A DNA stretch of 64,000 nt from Symbiodinium natans (Eukaryota > Sar > Dinophyceae > Suessiales > Symbiodiniaceae), in contig CAJNDS010000169.1 of NCBI GenBank assembly GCA_905221605.1, forward strand, positions 305,001 to 369,000, given 5' to 3'. Within the stretch, counting starts at the first letter, position 1; every line of letters starts with the position of its first letter. The position numbers and the translations under genes were made by a program. This document shows positions 37,901 through 50,300 of the stretch, piece after piece. The notes under the pieces are model-generated. The model had not been told where the DNA came from. It saw nothing but the letters and a program-made list of their open reading frames with translations, and searched no databases.

Positions 37901-40900
37901 GGGTGTTAGGGTGTTAGGGTGTTAGGGTTTAGGGCTTAGGGCTTAGGGTATTGGGTGCTTAAAGCTTAGGGTGTATAGGGTTTGTCGTTTTGGGTTTGGG
38001 GGTTGAAAGTTTGTTGGCAGAGACCTATCCAAGGCTGGGTCGTTGTACAGCTGTTCTGCACCACCTCATCACAGCATCTCTGTGAACAACAACCCTAAAC
38101 CCTAAACCATAAACCCTAAACCCTAAAGGCTAGCCCCCTTTACCTCCACTAGAGGTGGCCCAAACTTTAGGGCGTCCTCTTTGTAAATGCCTCTCTGTGC
38201 CGAGTTGAGAAGGGGACAGCTGTGCGCTGTTCTGGCTTGTCCTTCTTGTTGGAGTGATTCGTCAAACTCCCGTCATTTCGTGAAGCGATTGAGGCTGTTC
38301 AGTCAACATGTTCGCCTCCCCGGCCCTCAACCCTAAACCCTCAACCCTCAACCCTCAACCCTGAACCCTAAACCCTAAATCCTAAACCCTAAACCCTGCA
38401 GCTTGTTGAAACTTGGGGACCTGCCCGGCCAGCTCCGAGTTCCGCTGCTGTAGCAGCGCCTCCGCCATGGCAGGGTTTGGGGTTTGGGGTTTAGGGTTTG
38501 GGGTTTGGGGTTTGGGGTTCGGGGTTCGGGGTTTGAGGTTTGGGGTTTGGGGTTTTGTGCGGGGGGGGGGGGGGGGGGGTTCGGGGGTTTGGGGGGTTGG
38601 GGGGGTTTGGGGGAGTTTGGGGGGGTTTGAGGGGGCTTGGGAAGTGAGGGGGTTGGGGAATTTGGGAGTTTGGGGGTGTTTGGGGGTTTTGAGGGGTTTT
38701 TTGGTGGTTTCTTTTTTTGGGGGGGAGGGCGCGCGTGCTTAAAGCACCCGGATCTTACGTCCCCACCGCCCGCGCTCCACGCTGGTCTTGATTCATGCCA
38801 ACACAGGCTGCAAAGAAGCAAGGGGCGTCGCACCACACTTCATCACAGCCTATAGAGTCCATGGTGGCTTTGTGAAGCATATAACACAACTGCGGAAACT
38901 TAGGGTTTAGGTGTTAGGGTTTGGGGTTTAGGGTCCCCTTTGTCCCGGTGTCCTGGAGGACAAATGTCCCGGAGGCCCTTAGGGTGCTTGGAGGAGAGGC
39001 GCGCTGGAGAACCCCGAAACCCTACACCCTAAACCCTAAACCCTAAACCCTAAACCCGAACCTTAAACCCTGAACCCAAGTTGGAGATGTCTTCAAGCTC
39101 CGGCCTCATCTGAACTCACCATGGGTCTCCCAGGCAGATGCAGCATGCCGTCCCTCGCCCAGGGGCGTAGGGCTTTGGAGGGTCGAGGGTTTGGGGTTTA
39201 GGGTTTAGGGTTTAGGGTTTAGGGTTTAGGGTTTGGGGTTTCGGATTTAGGATACCCAGCAGACAGACAGACAGATAGAGAGAGAGAGAGAGAGCGAGAG
39301 AGAGCGAGAGCGAGAGCGACGGAGAAGGAGAGGGAGAGAGAGAGAGAGAGAGCGAGCGAGAGAGTGAGCCTCACACCCCTTAACTAAGGAATATACTGAG
39401 ACCATATAGGGATCCTGTTATGATTAATTAAGGTGTTCGGCACGCTGGGTTTCAGGAGTGCTTTCCCCCAAAAAACAAACGCCTGAGAACCGGCAGCGAG
39501 CCCAAGCACGCCGCAAGTCGTTCCGGCGCCCCCTGCATCCAGGGTTTAGGGTTTAGGGTTCAGGGTTTAGGGTTTAGGGTTTAGGGTTTAGGGTTCAGGG
39601 TTTAGGGTTTAGGGTTTAGGGTTTAGGGTTTAGGGTTTAGGGTTTAGGGTTTAGGGTTTAGGGTTTAGGTTTTAGTGTTTAGGGTTTAGGGTTTAGGGTT
39701 TAGGGTTTAGGGTTTAGGGTTTAGGGTTTAGGGTTTAGGGTTTAGGGTTTAGGGTTTAGGGTTTAGGGTTTAGGGTTTAGGGTTTAGGGTTTAGGGTTTA
39801 GGGTTCAATCCCCCTCAACTCGAGGGGTTTGATGGGGGCTGTGAGGTTTTGGGCGTTTAGGGCTTGGGGCTTTGAGGAGTACCACCATCATCAGAGGAGG
39901 GCCACGGAGTACCTAAACCCTAAACCCTAAACCCTAAACCCTAAACCCTAGACCCTAGACCCTAGACCCTGAAAACCCTAAACAGGGTTGTTGAGTACCA
40001 TGAGCCTCCAAGTGTTTGGGGCTTCCGGGATTCGAGGGCCTTTATCTTACGGTACTTGCATGGCCCCTTCGCATGTGCCCTTCGAGGGGTACCCCTTTTC
40101 TACCCAAACAACACAAGGGCCCAAACATCCCATACATCGGAACCCTTTAAGGGAGGCAAGGGACCACATTCAGGGCCCATGAAACTACCTCAGACTTTAG
40201 GGATTAGGGATTAGGGTTTAGGGTTTAGGGTTTAGGGTTTAGGGTTCAAGGCTTAGGGCTTAGGGCTTAGGGCTTGGGGCTTAGGGTTTAAGGTTTAGGC
40301 TTTAGGGCTCATCAGGGCCCAAGACCTGCCTTACGCACCGGCGAGACCCTCCGGATCCCTCTGGAGCACGGGCTCAGGGTCGCTTCGGGTGGCTTTTTTA
40401 AGGTTTAGGGTTTCGGGTTTAGGGTTTAGGGTCTCGGGTTTAGGGTTTCGGGTTTGGGGTTTCGGGTTTAGGGTTTTCGGGTTTAGGGTTTAGGGTTTAG
40501 GATTGAAGGGACCCGCTTGCCATGGCCGGCTTGTTTTTGCGCTTAGCCGTGAAAGGTTCAGGGTTTCGCCGGACTTGATCTTCGCCCCACAAACCCTACA
40601 AGCTCCTTAACAATACAACCCCCCAAACCCCGAACCCCCAACCCCCAACCCCCCAACCCCTGCACCCTACACCCTAATCCCTTAAACCCTAAGCCCCCCA
40701 ACCCTATAAACCCTGCACCCTAAATGTCTTCCTACCCTAAACCACTAGAAATCCTGCACCCCAAGCTCTAAACCCTAAACCCTAAACCTAAGCCCTAAAA
40801 AACCTAAACACCCTACCCTAAAAACCCTAAAAACCCTAAACACCCTAAAAACCCTAAAAAACTTAAAAACCCTAAACACCCTAAAAACCCCCAGACCCCT

Positions 40901-41187
40901 AAAAACCCTAAAAACCCTAAAAGCCCTAAAAACTCTACAAACCCTAAAAACCCTAAAAACCCTAAAAACCCTAAAAACCCCCAAACACCCTCAGAACCCT
41001 TAAAACCCCGTTAAAAAAAAAGAACTTAAAACCCTACGCCCTGAGCCCTAGCCTTCAGGAGCGCCAGGTGCGTCGCGTCTGCCGGGAGCTTGAGGCTCTC
41101 CAGCCCCTTGGTGCTTCTGCAGTTTAGGGTTTAGGGTTTAGGGTTTAGGGTTGAGGGTTGAGGGTTGAGGGTTTCAGGGTTTAGGGT

Positions 41188-41247
<60 letters not shown>

Positions 41248-41308
41248 GGTTTCAGGGTTTAGAGTTTAGGGTTTAGGGCTTAGGGTTTAGGGTTTAGGGT
41301 TTCAGGGT

Positions 41309-41389
<81 letters not shown>

Positions 41390-44300
41390 GGTTTCAGGGT
41401 TGAGGGTTTAGGGTTTAGGGTTTAGGGTTTAGGGTTTAGGGTTTAGGGTTTAGGGTTTAGGGTTTAGGGTTTAGGGTTTAGGGCTTATAAGGTTGAGGAG
41501 GGTTTAGGGTCTAGGGATGTGACTTGTTGGTTGAGGCTTCAAGGCATAAGGTTCCCACATGCTAGCCTTAAACCCTAAACCCTAAACCCTAAGCCCTAAA
41601 TCCTAAGCCCTAAACCCCAAACACTCAAGCCCAAGCTGCCGCGCTGGCCGGCAGCTTGTGCACTGTGACGGCCATCTTCCGCATGTTGTTGAAGGGAACT
41701 TCCTGCCCAGGGAAAGCCCTCTGCCACCCCATCCCGTCTAGACCCCTTTGGGGGGTTTAGGGTTTGGGGTTTAGGGTTTAGGGTTTAGGGTTTAGGGTTT
41801 AGGGTTTAGGGTTTAGGTTTAGGGTTTAGGGTTTGGGTTGTTTTTTTTCATGCAACGCTGAACCCTGAACCCTGCACCCCAACCCTGCTGCTTGTCTTGC
41901 TTGGTTCAGGGATGAGGGCTTGGGGTTGCGATCTCGTTTTTGCTGGGGGCAGGGGCGGGGCTTTTTTGAGGGCTTCTTGATGCGCTCAGCCAGGTGCTGA
42001 ACCTAGAGACCCTAAAGCCTTTAACCCTTCAACCCCAAAACATCCCTAAAAGCCCGAAACCCGAAACCCTAAACCCAAACCCTAAACCCTAAACCCTAAA
42101 CCCTAAACCCTGAACCCTAAACCCTCAAGCCCTTCAACCCTGCATCCCTTTCCAGGGGCGGCTGTCCAGCGCAGGCACGCGCGGGTGGCTCTGCCGCAGC
42201 TGGGGGCCTCCGGGTCGAGCGTTTAGGGTTTAGGGTTTAGGGTTTAGGGTTTAGGGTTTAGGGTTTAGGGTTTAGGGTTTAGGGTTTAGGGTTCAGGGTT
42301 TAGGGTTTAGAGTTTCGGGATGTTCAGGGTCTAGGGTCTAGGGCGTCGCGAATTACAGCAACGCATCCCCAGCTGGAACTACCCACGCACCTGGTAGAGC
42401 ACCCTGCGGAAGACCCCACTACGCCCTTTAAAGCCCCCAGGAACCCCCAAAAAAACCGGAAAACCCAGTTAAACCTCATAAAACCCAGAAGACCCATTTT
42501 CAACCCTTTAAAAACCCATAAGACAAACCGTCAGACCCTAAAAAGCCTCGTGCGCTCCAGGTCCGGTGCGGATGCAGAGTTTTGGGTTTAGGGTTTAGGG
42601 TTTAGGGTTTAGGGTTTAGGGTTTAGGGTTTAGGGCAGAGTTTTGGGGATCAGCTGCGAGGTTCTTTGACTTAGCAAGCCTACTCGGCAACCCCTAAGAA
42701 ACCCTGAGTTTCATCCCCATCACCCACCTTGCAAGCCCTGCAGTGCTTGCTAAGTCAAAGGAGCCTCCAAGTAGTCAGTTTGGGGGGGCTGGCGGGATGG
42801 TCGCAATCTCCCGAACCTAGAGCCCTCAAGCCATAAACCCCCCCTAGAAACCCCCTAGAAACCCCCTAAAAACCCCCCAAAAGCCCCCTAAACCCCCCGC
42901 CATTTCTTGAGAACAGAACTCCTGAGGTCAAAGCGCGAAACCCCGCACCCATCCGGGCGGCCTGCACCCGCCTCGTCGCTGAAACCTCCTTTGCCTGCAG
43001 CTGACTTTATGGCCTGGAACGCTGCGGACTCCAGGCAAGAAACAGCACAAAAAAAGAACAGCTAAATTTCTGGTCCTCTTTGGGGTACCCTGAATATGAG
43101 GGGCCGCCTTACCATGCGGAGGGGTTTCAGAAATTTAGGGTACCTTATCGGGGTCCGTATTGTTTGGGGGTCTGTTTTAGGGTCCCCTATGTTCGTAAAC
43201 CCCCATTTGGGCTGGTGGGAAGAACCTCAGCAGTATTAGGTTTAGGGTTTAGGGTTTGGGGTGCAGGGTCTAGGGTTTAGGAGTTTGGGGTTTAGGGTTT
43301 AGGGTTTAGGGTTTAGGGTTTAGGGTTTAGGGTTTAGGGTTTAGGGTTTAGGGTTTGGGGTGTAGGGTCTAGGGTTTAGGAGTTTAGGGTTTAGGGCTTA
43401 GGGCTATGGACAAGGCGCGGCTTCGGTGGGGTTGCCCTTCGCCTCCCAGACGGACGTTCCTGCATTCCTCTGGACGTTGGTTCCTGAGCGGTTGGGGTTG
43501 ACAGTAACCTCCCAAAAGCTGGAACATCGCTGTCGACATACTCATACCGTACTCATAATTCAAGAGGGTTTCTGAAGGGAATCTCAGCACGAATGGTCCG
43601 TAACCCATGTTCCAACTTTTATGGAGTTTGCCGTAGGGCTTTTCAGGCTTGGGGCTTCCGGTTCTTGCTGAGTATTCGGCCGAGAAATGGAGCTGGCTGC
43701 TTTTGGTTGAAAGAGGTTTCAAGGTTAGGAAATCCAGCACAGGCTGCTTGGGATGTGGCATACACAAGGGCTTTAGGGGCTGGGAGCCACATAACTCTCC
43801 AGGTTCACTATGCTCACCCCAAGCCCCCGCAACCGTAAACGCTCAACTACAAACCTTCGACGGTCCGAGCGTGCCTACCCCGAAATCCTTACAAGCTCGG
43901 CCCTTCAACCGAAAATCCTACACTTCAACCCTAAGCCCCTTGGTGCCCAAAGCCCCGAACACAGACCTGCGCAATAGATGCTGTTGACCCTGAACCCGAA
44001 GACCCAAAACCCCAAAACCCTAAACCCTAAACCCTAAACTCCTGAGTGCCCACCCGCTTCTTGCAGGTCACGCTGCCATAGCAACAGAGGAACCCGCAGG
44101 CTAAGTGAGCGGAGGCGAAGTGGGCGTCCAGGCTACGGACCTTTCGGGGGCATTAGGGTTCAGGGTTTAGGGTTCAGGGTTCAGGGGTTAGGGTTTAGGG
44201 TTTAGGGTTTAGGGTTTAGAGTTTAGGGTTTACGGTGTATGGGTTCGAGGGCCGTTGTACATCATGAGTCATGCAATACGAGAATATGCACATGGGGCAC

Positions 44301-47300
44301 GGGAGAAAAGAACGTGTACTGTCTGGGCACCCTAAACCCTAAACCCTAAACCCAAAACCCCGCCAGTCCGAGCAGAAGCCACACCCTTGGTGAGCCCACG
44401 CGCCTCCGCGCGGGCATCGCAGAGGCCCAGGTCGCGGAGTCCAGGCTGTGAGAAATCTTGGCGAAGTGCCTTGGGTTTAGGGTTTAGGGCTTAGGGCTTA
44501 GGGTTTAGGGTTTAGGGTTTAGGGTTTAGGGTTTAGGGTTTAGGGTTTAGGGTTTAGGGTTTAGGGTTTAGGGTTTAGGGTTTAGGGTTTAGGGTTTAGG
44601 GTTTAGGGTTTAGGGATAGGGTCCCATTTGTGCAAGGGTTTCGACTCCACTTTTGGTTCACTTTGGCACTTTGAGGCTTCGGGTATGGGGCTCTTAAGGG
44701 GACGGGGGGGGGGGTTAGGGTTTCGGGTTTTGGGTTTGGGTTTAGGCTACAGCTGCTGAGACACCTCCGATAAACCATACTACCCTGAATTCGGGGATCT
44801 GAACCTAAACCCCAAAACCTACAAGCTAAGTCCTAAAACCCTAAGCTCCAAACCCTACATGATTAAACCCTAAACCCTAAACCCTAAACCCTAAACCCTA
44901 AACCCTGAAATCTAAACTGCTCAACGCTCCCAGAAACCAAGAGCTGGCGAGCTGAAAACAAGGGCGGGGTTGCTTGCTTGGGCTCCCAAGGACTGGACTC
45001 GACTTTAGAAACCCAAAGTGCTTGCGAGGGTTCCCTAACCCCTAAACCCTAAACCCTAAACCCTAGACCCTAAACCCTAAACCCTAAACCCTAAACCCTA
45101 AACCCTAAACCCTAAACCCTAAACCCTTACCTCCAAACCCCCTTAAGGACCCCGAAGCTGCATGTTGCAAGCTGGTTTGGGGGAGACGGGTATGCTTGGA
45201 GGCTCATGGTGCTTATGTACCAATAGTAACTGGGTTTAGGGTTTAGGGTTTAGGGGTTTAGGGTTTAGGGTTTAGGGTTCAGGGTTTAGGGTTTAGGGTT
45301 TAGGGTTTAGGGTTTAGGGTTTAGGGTTCAGGGGACTTATGACCCACTTATAAGCCCCTTACGCACCCTAATATGGCTGCAAATTGGGTACCCTCAACTT
45401 CGAAGTGGGGCTGAAGGGGCTCTGAAGTTAGGGTTTAGGATTTAGGGTTTAGGGTTTAGGGTTTAGGGTTTAGGGTTTAGGGTTTAGGGTTTAGGGTTTA
45501 GGGTTTAGGGTTTAGGGTTTAGGGTTTAGGGTTTAGGGTTTAGGGTTTAGGGTTTAGGGTTTAGGGTTTAGGGTTGACGGTTGTCGGTTTAGGGTTTAGG
45601 GTTTAGGGTTTAGGGTTTAGGGTTTAGGGTTTAATTAGGGTTTAGGGTTTAGGGTTTGGCAACATGGCAACCCGGAACTTGAAACTCTCCCCCTCAGGGC
45701 CCTGTGTAGGTTGAAACCAGCAACTCAAAGGCGCATTTCCAACTGAAGCTGCCCCTGTGTGAAACCCTACTGGAACTTTCAACCCTAAACCCTAAACCCT
45801 CAGGGTTCAGGGTTTATGGTTTAGGGTTTAGGGTTGAGGGTTTAGGGTTTAAAAGTTCAGCATTTGCGGGTGCAGGGTTCAAAAACTTAGGGAGAGTCTA
45901 CCTTGAGATAAACTGTGGAGGCTGGTGGCATGAGGGTCAAAGCGGCCGTCCATGTGCTGTTTGTGCTGCTGCCTGCAGCTGACAGACAGGGTTTTGGGTT
46001 TTGGGTTTAGGATTTAGGTTTTAGGGCTTAAGGTTTAGGTTTAGGGTAGGGCTGTAAACTCCGGTCGGCTTAGGGGCTTGGGGCTTAAGGGTATGCTTGC
46101 TCTGCATCAAACCCTTCCTGGATGTCACGGGCTCCCAGTTTTTTGTGTCGGACTAAGCCGCGCCCGAGCACTTCCGAACCCAAAACCCTAATCCCTCCGA
46201 TTACAAAATCCGCCGAGGCCTCGGGCCGGATGTGTATAGGTTGTGAGAACAGGCACCCCCCTCCAAATCCCCCCACACCCAAATCAAAGCCATTCTTCGG
46301 ACCCCTTTTTTTTGCCTCAAATGGGCAGCCCCCCTACAAAACCGGAATCGGGTATAGGGCCCCCCCTCTACCCCCCACCCCCCCCCCCCCCCCCCCCCCC
46401 CCCCACCCTACCCCCCCCTACCGCCCCCCCCCCTCCCCCCCCCTCCCCCGCCCCTCCCCCCCCCCCCCCCCCCGCTTGCCTTTTCCTGTGAGCATGACCG
46501 AAAAATGCATTACACGAGCCGAAGAGTCTAAGCTTGAACCTAAACCTTATTAAAGCTTAAGCCTCAACCCGCTGCCCCCCTTCCCCCCCCCCCCCCCCTC
46601 CCCCCCCCCCCTGTAAAGATAAGTGAAAGATAACAGGTGAATAAATAATATACTGGCCAACGCTTAGTTTAACACCACGCGAAATTCTAGCTAGAAATTC
46701 TAGCAAACCACATCCTAGAAATTCTAGCTAGAAATTCTAGGAAAATGTTATGAGGTAGAGTGTATTTTGTTGGGTTCCTCCAGTTCTAAAGTTTTAGACC
46801 AATTCCACCAAACGAGACAGTACTGAGGGGCCTGACTCAACCCTACGATCACTCCAAGCCGAACCCTAAACCCAAAAAAAACCCAAACCCCAAAGCGTGA
46901 ACCTTGAGCCCTAAGCCCTCAATCCTAAACTAACCCTCAACCCTAAACCCCAAACCATAAACCATAAACCCGGAACCCTAAACCCTAAACCCAACCCTTA
47001 TTGCTTGGGGTCCAGCGACTTGGGCGCTGCGGAATCACCATGCTCACGCGGATGCGCTGGGCCGGGCCGAGGCGGGTCGCATAGCGTTAAAATGAAGATT
47101 CCCTGAGCTCTGACCCCAGAACCTACACCATATTGTGTTCACTGACGTCCCGCCCTTTTCCTGTGCCCATGAGCCTGTGTACATGGGTATGACAGCGAGA
47201 TGCAAAAGCTCATGCATAGCCATCTCAAGCATCTGCCTTGCCGTGAAGGCAAAGATGTCTCCACGGCAGCGTAGCACAATCCCTTAGCCCTTAGCCCTAA

Positions 47301-50300
47301 ACCCTAAACCCTAAACCCTAAACCCTAAACCCTAAACCCCGTCTAGGGCTGTGATCAAGAGGCCGAGTGGCGTGAGCTCCGCTGTCGGGAAGACGCCACC
47401 ATTCTGGCTCAAGCCCTTCAGCGGGTAGAAAGACAGCGATGACTCCCTGCCGGCACTTCAGCATGCGTCTTGAGGGATTTAGGGTTTAGGGTTTAGGGTT
47501 TAGGGTTTAGGGTTTAGGGTTTAGGGTTTAGGGTTTAGGGTTTAGGTTTAGGGTTTAGGGTTTAGGGCTTAGGGTTCCTGAAGGGCAACGTGCCAATGTG
47601 CTTAAGGTGCCAAATCATGGTGCAATAGTTGGACCCCCAAACAATAAACAATAAACAATAAACCCTCAACCCCCAAACCTCAAACCCTAAACCCTGAGCC
47701 CTAAACCCTGAACCCTAAACCCTAAACCCTCAACCCTCAACCCTAAACCCTAAACCCTAAACCCTGAACCCTGAACCCTGAGCCCTGCCAAAGCCCGGAG
47801 TCCACCTCACGGAAGTGCCCGCTGCCCCAAGGGCATCATCCTGGCAGATGCCAAGCACCTCAACTTTCAGGGGTTTAGGGTTTAGGGTTTAGGGTTTAGG
47901 GTTTAGGGTTTAGACCTTAACATAGGGTTGCTGGCTTCGGGTTGAAAGTGCGTAGCCTGCGGCATCTTTCGAACGGGCCGTCACCCACCGCGCCAACCCT
48001 GCCATACCGCGTGCCAAGGTCTCCCCAAGGACGACGCCTCTTAGACTGAGTTGAACCATCTTCGGCCCACATCCCTACTCCGAAACCTGAGAGGGAACAT
48101 TGTGGTATGTCCCAAAATAAGGGGTACCCCCTTGATAACCCAAACAGAATAGAATCCTCTTAAAGGGACCCCCAAAAAGGGGTCCCCTATTTTCGGAAGT
48201 CCCCCATATGAATTCGCTACGATATCATATCATAGGGGGGTCATCACACGAAAACCTCAGCTGGTTTCCCTAAGGACGCGGAGCAGAAAAGCAGGCAGAA
48301 GGGGCCCCCGCCACGCTGGCTGTCATCTTGCCCTGTGCAGGTCAGCTGGGCAAAGCGGGGGTTTAGGGTTTAGGGTTTAGGGTTTAGGGTTTAGGGTTTA
48401 GGGTTTAGGGCTTAGGGTTTAAGTTTCGTCTTCCCATGCGTTTCTAGTGGTTTAGGGCCCCAAGGGGGGGGGGGGGGGGGGGGGGGGGGTCATATAGACC
48501 ACTCAGGCCAAGGGGACTAGGGTTAGGGTTTAGGGCTTGGGGGCCGCAACGTTCCACCTTCGTGGGAAGAATCCGGTTCACGCGGCTGTGTAGCTACGAC
48601 CGCGGCCAACTGGGGCCCTGAAAAGTGATGGTTTGGATTGGTACAGTAGCGCAGGCTCAACCCTAAACCACAAAACCTGAAACCCGTAAACCCCTAGACC
48701 CTAAACTCACCCTAAACCCTAAACCCTAAACCCTAAACCGCAAAGAAGCCTAACACCTGTGACCTGAAGCCCTGGACCCTCTCCCACCGGGCCGTACCTC
48801 AGTCAACGTACCCGTCTTGTCTGTGCAGATGACCTGCTGCGCTCTCGCACCCAAACCCTAACCTAAACCCTAAAGCCTGGGGGGCGTGGGGGCCGAATCT
48901 AAATGATGGGCCCTTCTTGGGGATGCGATTTCTTTTTCGAATCCTGTAATTACCTCTTCAAGGCTGAACCAGGAAGCTGTCAGTAGCTAGAGGAAGTCAT
49001 CTCTTGTTCAAAGAAAGGATACGGGCGCGGCGCTCTTTAGGGTCTTCGTGAAACCTTCTTGGGTAGGTCTCCGGGCTGGGGATTCAGCCGCCGGCCCTGC
49101 GCACGGTGTGTGAAGGATTTAGGGATCTGCGGGATTCGGGACTGTCGGGGCCCAGGGCTGAGGGTTGCTGATGGAAGGATAAAGAGAAAAGCCGCTAGAA
49201 CGAAAGAAGAACAGGGGGAGCGTTCACTGGATGGACTTCTCGCGCTTCCAGTAGGGTTCTGGGGCTTAGGGCCGATGTCACCGTTTGTTGGTTCTTTTTC
49301 GTGTAGAGAATTTGATGGTGGACCCTCAACCCTAAACCCCTGAACTCAGGACTCCCGCTAGGTGTCATGCTTACTTGGTTCCGTTGATTTTTATTTTTGT
49401 TGCCTTCACTTCTTCTTGAAGAGGTGGTCCTGCATCTTTTCTGGGGGAAGGCCGGGCTTGGCCATGATAGCACTCATGATCACCGTCGACCCTCGGTCTC
49501 AGCTGTAACGCCACCCAGTGGCAGAAGTCGGCAGAGATCCTGAAAACTCGAAGCCCTCAACCCAGCGCCTGCAGCCCCCCGCCCCCAAGATCGAGCCAGG
49601 GTGGCCGTAGTTGCAGCCAAGTAGTCTACGGCAGAGACCTCCAAGGGTTCGGAAGTTTAGCCACAGTAATCCTAGGGGCCTTAATAACTAGAATAGGGTT
49701 TTGGGAGGTTGCTATAGTATAGTATAACAATAAAGGCCACCATACCATTAACAACGCAGAAGTGAGCCTGGCATCTTGTCTCCGGAGGGTTGAGGGTCAA
49801 AGGTTGAGGGTCGAGGATTGAGGGTTTGTGGCTGAGGGTTTAGGTTAGGGTTTAGGGTTCGGGCTTAGGGTTCATGCCCAAGTAGTTCCCCATAACCATA
49901 CCCACGTTTTACTTCCCAACTGTAGTACAGAAGCTGAATCTTCTTTCCCCCAAAAAAAACGTACATGAATAAATACACATACATATATATATATATATAC
50001 ACAGAGAGCATACTGTAAACCCCGCCAAGCCCCCCTCCACAGACACCCAAAAAAAACAACGCCCTCTCCGACCTTCATGACCACGCCGTTATTCCGGGCC
50101 ATGGCCAGGCCGCCGACCCGCAGCATGATCGTGGAAACCAGGGGGATGCCGTGCCTGGCTTCAAAGCGGCGAAACCCCCCAAAAAACCCTCCGAAACCCC
50201 CCAAACCCCCTAAATCCCCAGACCCTAAGACCCCCAAAAGACAATTTCAGAGCCCTAAAAACCTTAAAAACCCCTGAAGCCTTAAACCCTGCAACCCCAA

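Noticed and set aside
38000-38080. Minus-strand GAEQLYNDPALDR island as the KGAPE exon
   Set aside because: The true GAPE lies at 39483-39532 and exons 34 and 35 join in phase without this island.
40505-40590. Minus-strand EPFTAKRKNKPAM island as the PFxSxRK exon
   Set aside because: EVPFNNMRKM at 41652-41701 fits better, and exons 31 and 32 join exactly without it.
44376-44441. Minus-strand PGLRDLGLCDARAEARGLTK island as an N-domain exon
   Set aside because: It could be the exon missing between 25 and 26, but no choice of splice sites fits both neighbours in a convincing frame; left uncalled.
47397-47411. CCATTCTGGCTCAAG, 14 of 15 bases like the dinoflagellate spliced leader, plus strand
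   Set aside because: It is the antisense of the exon 24 codons for LSQNGG, so the likeness is chance.
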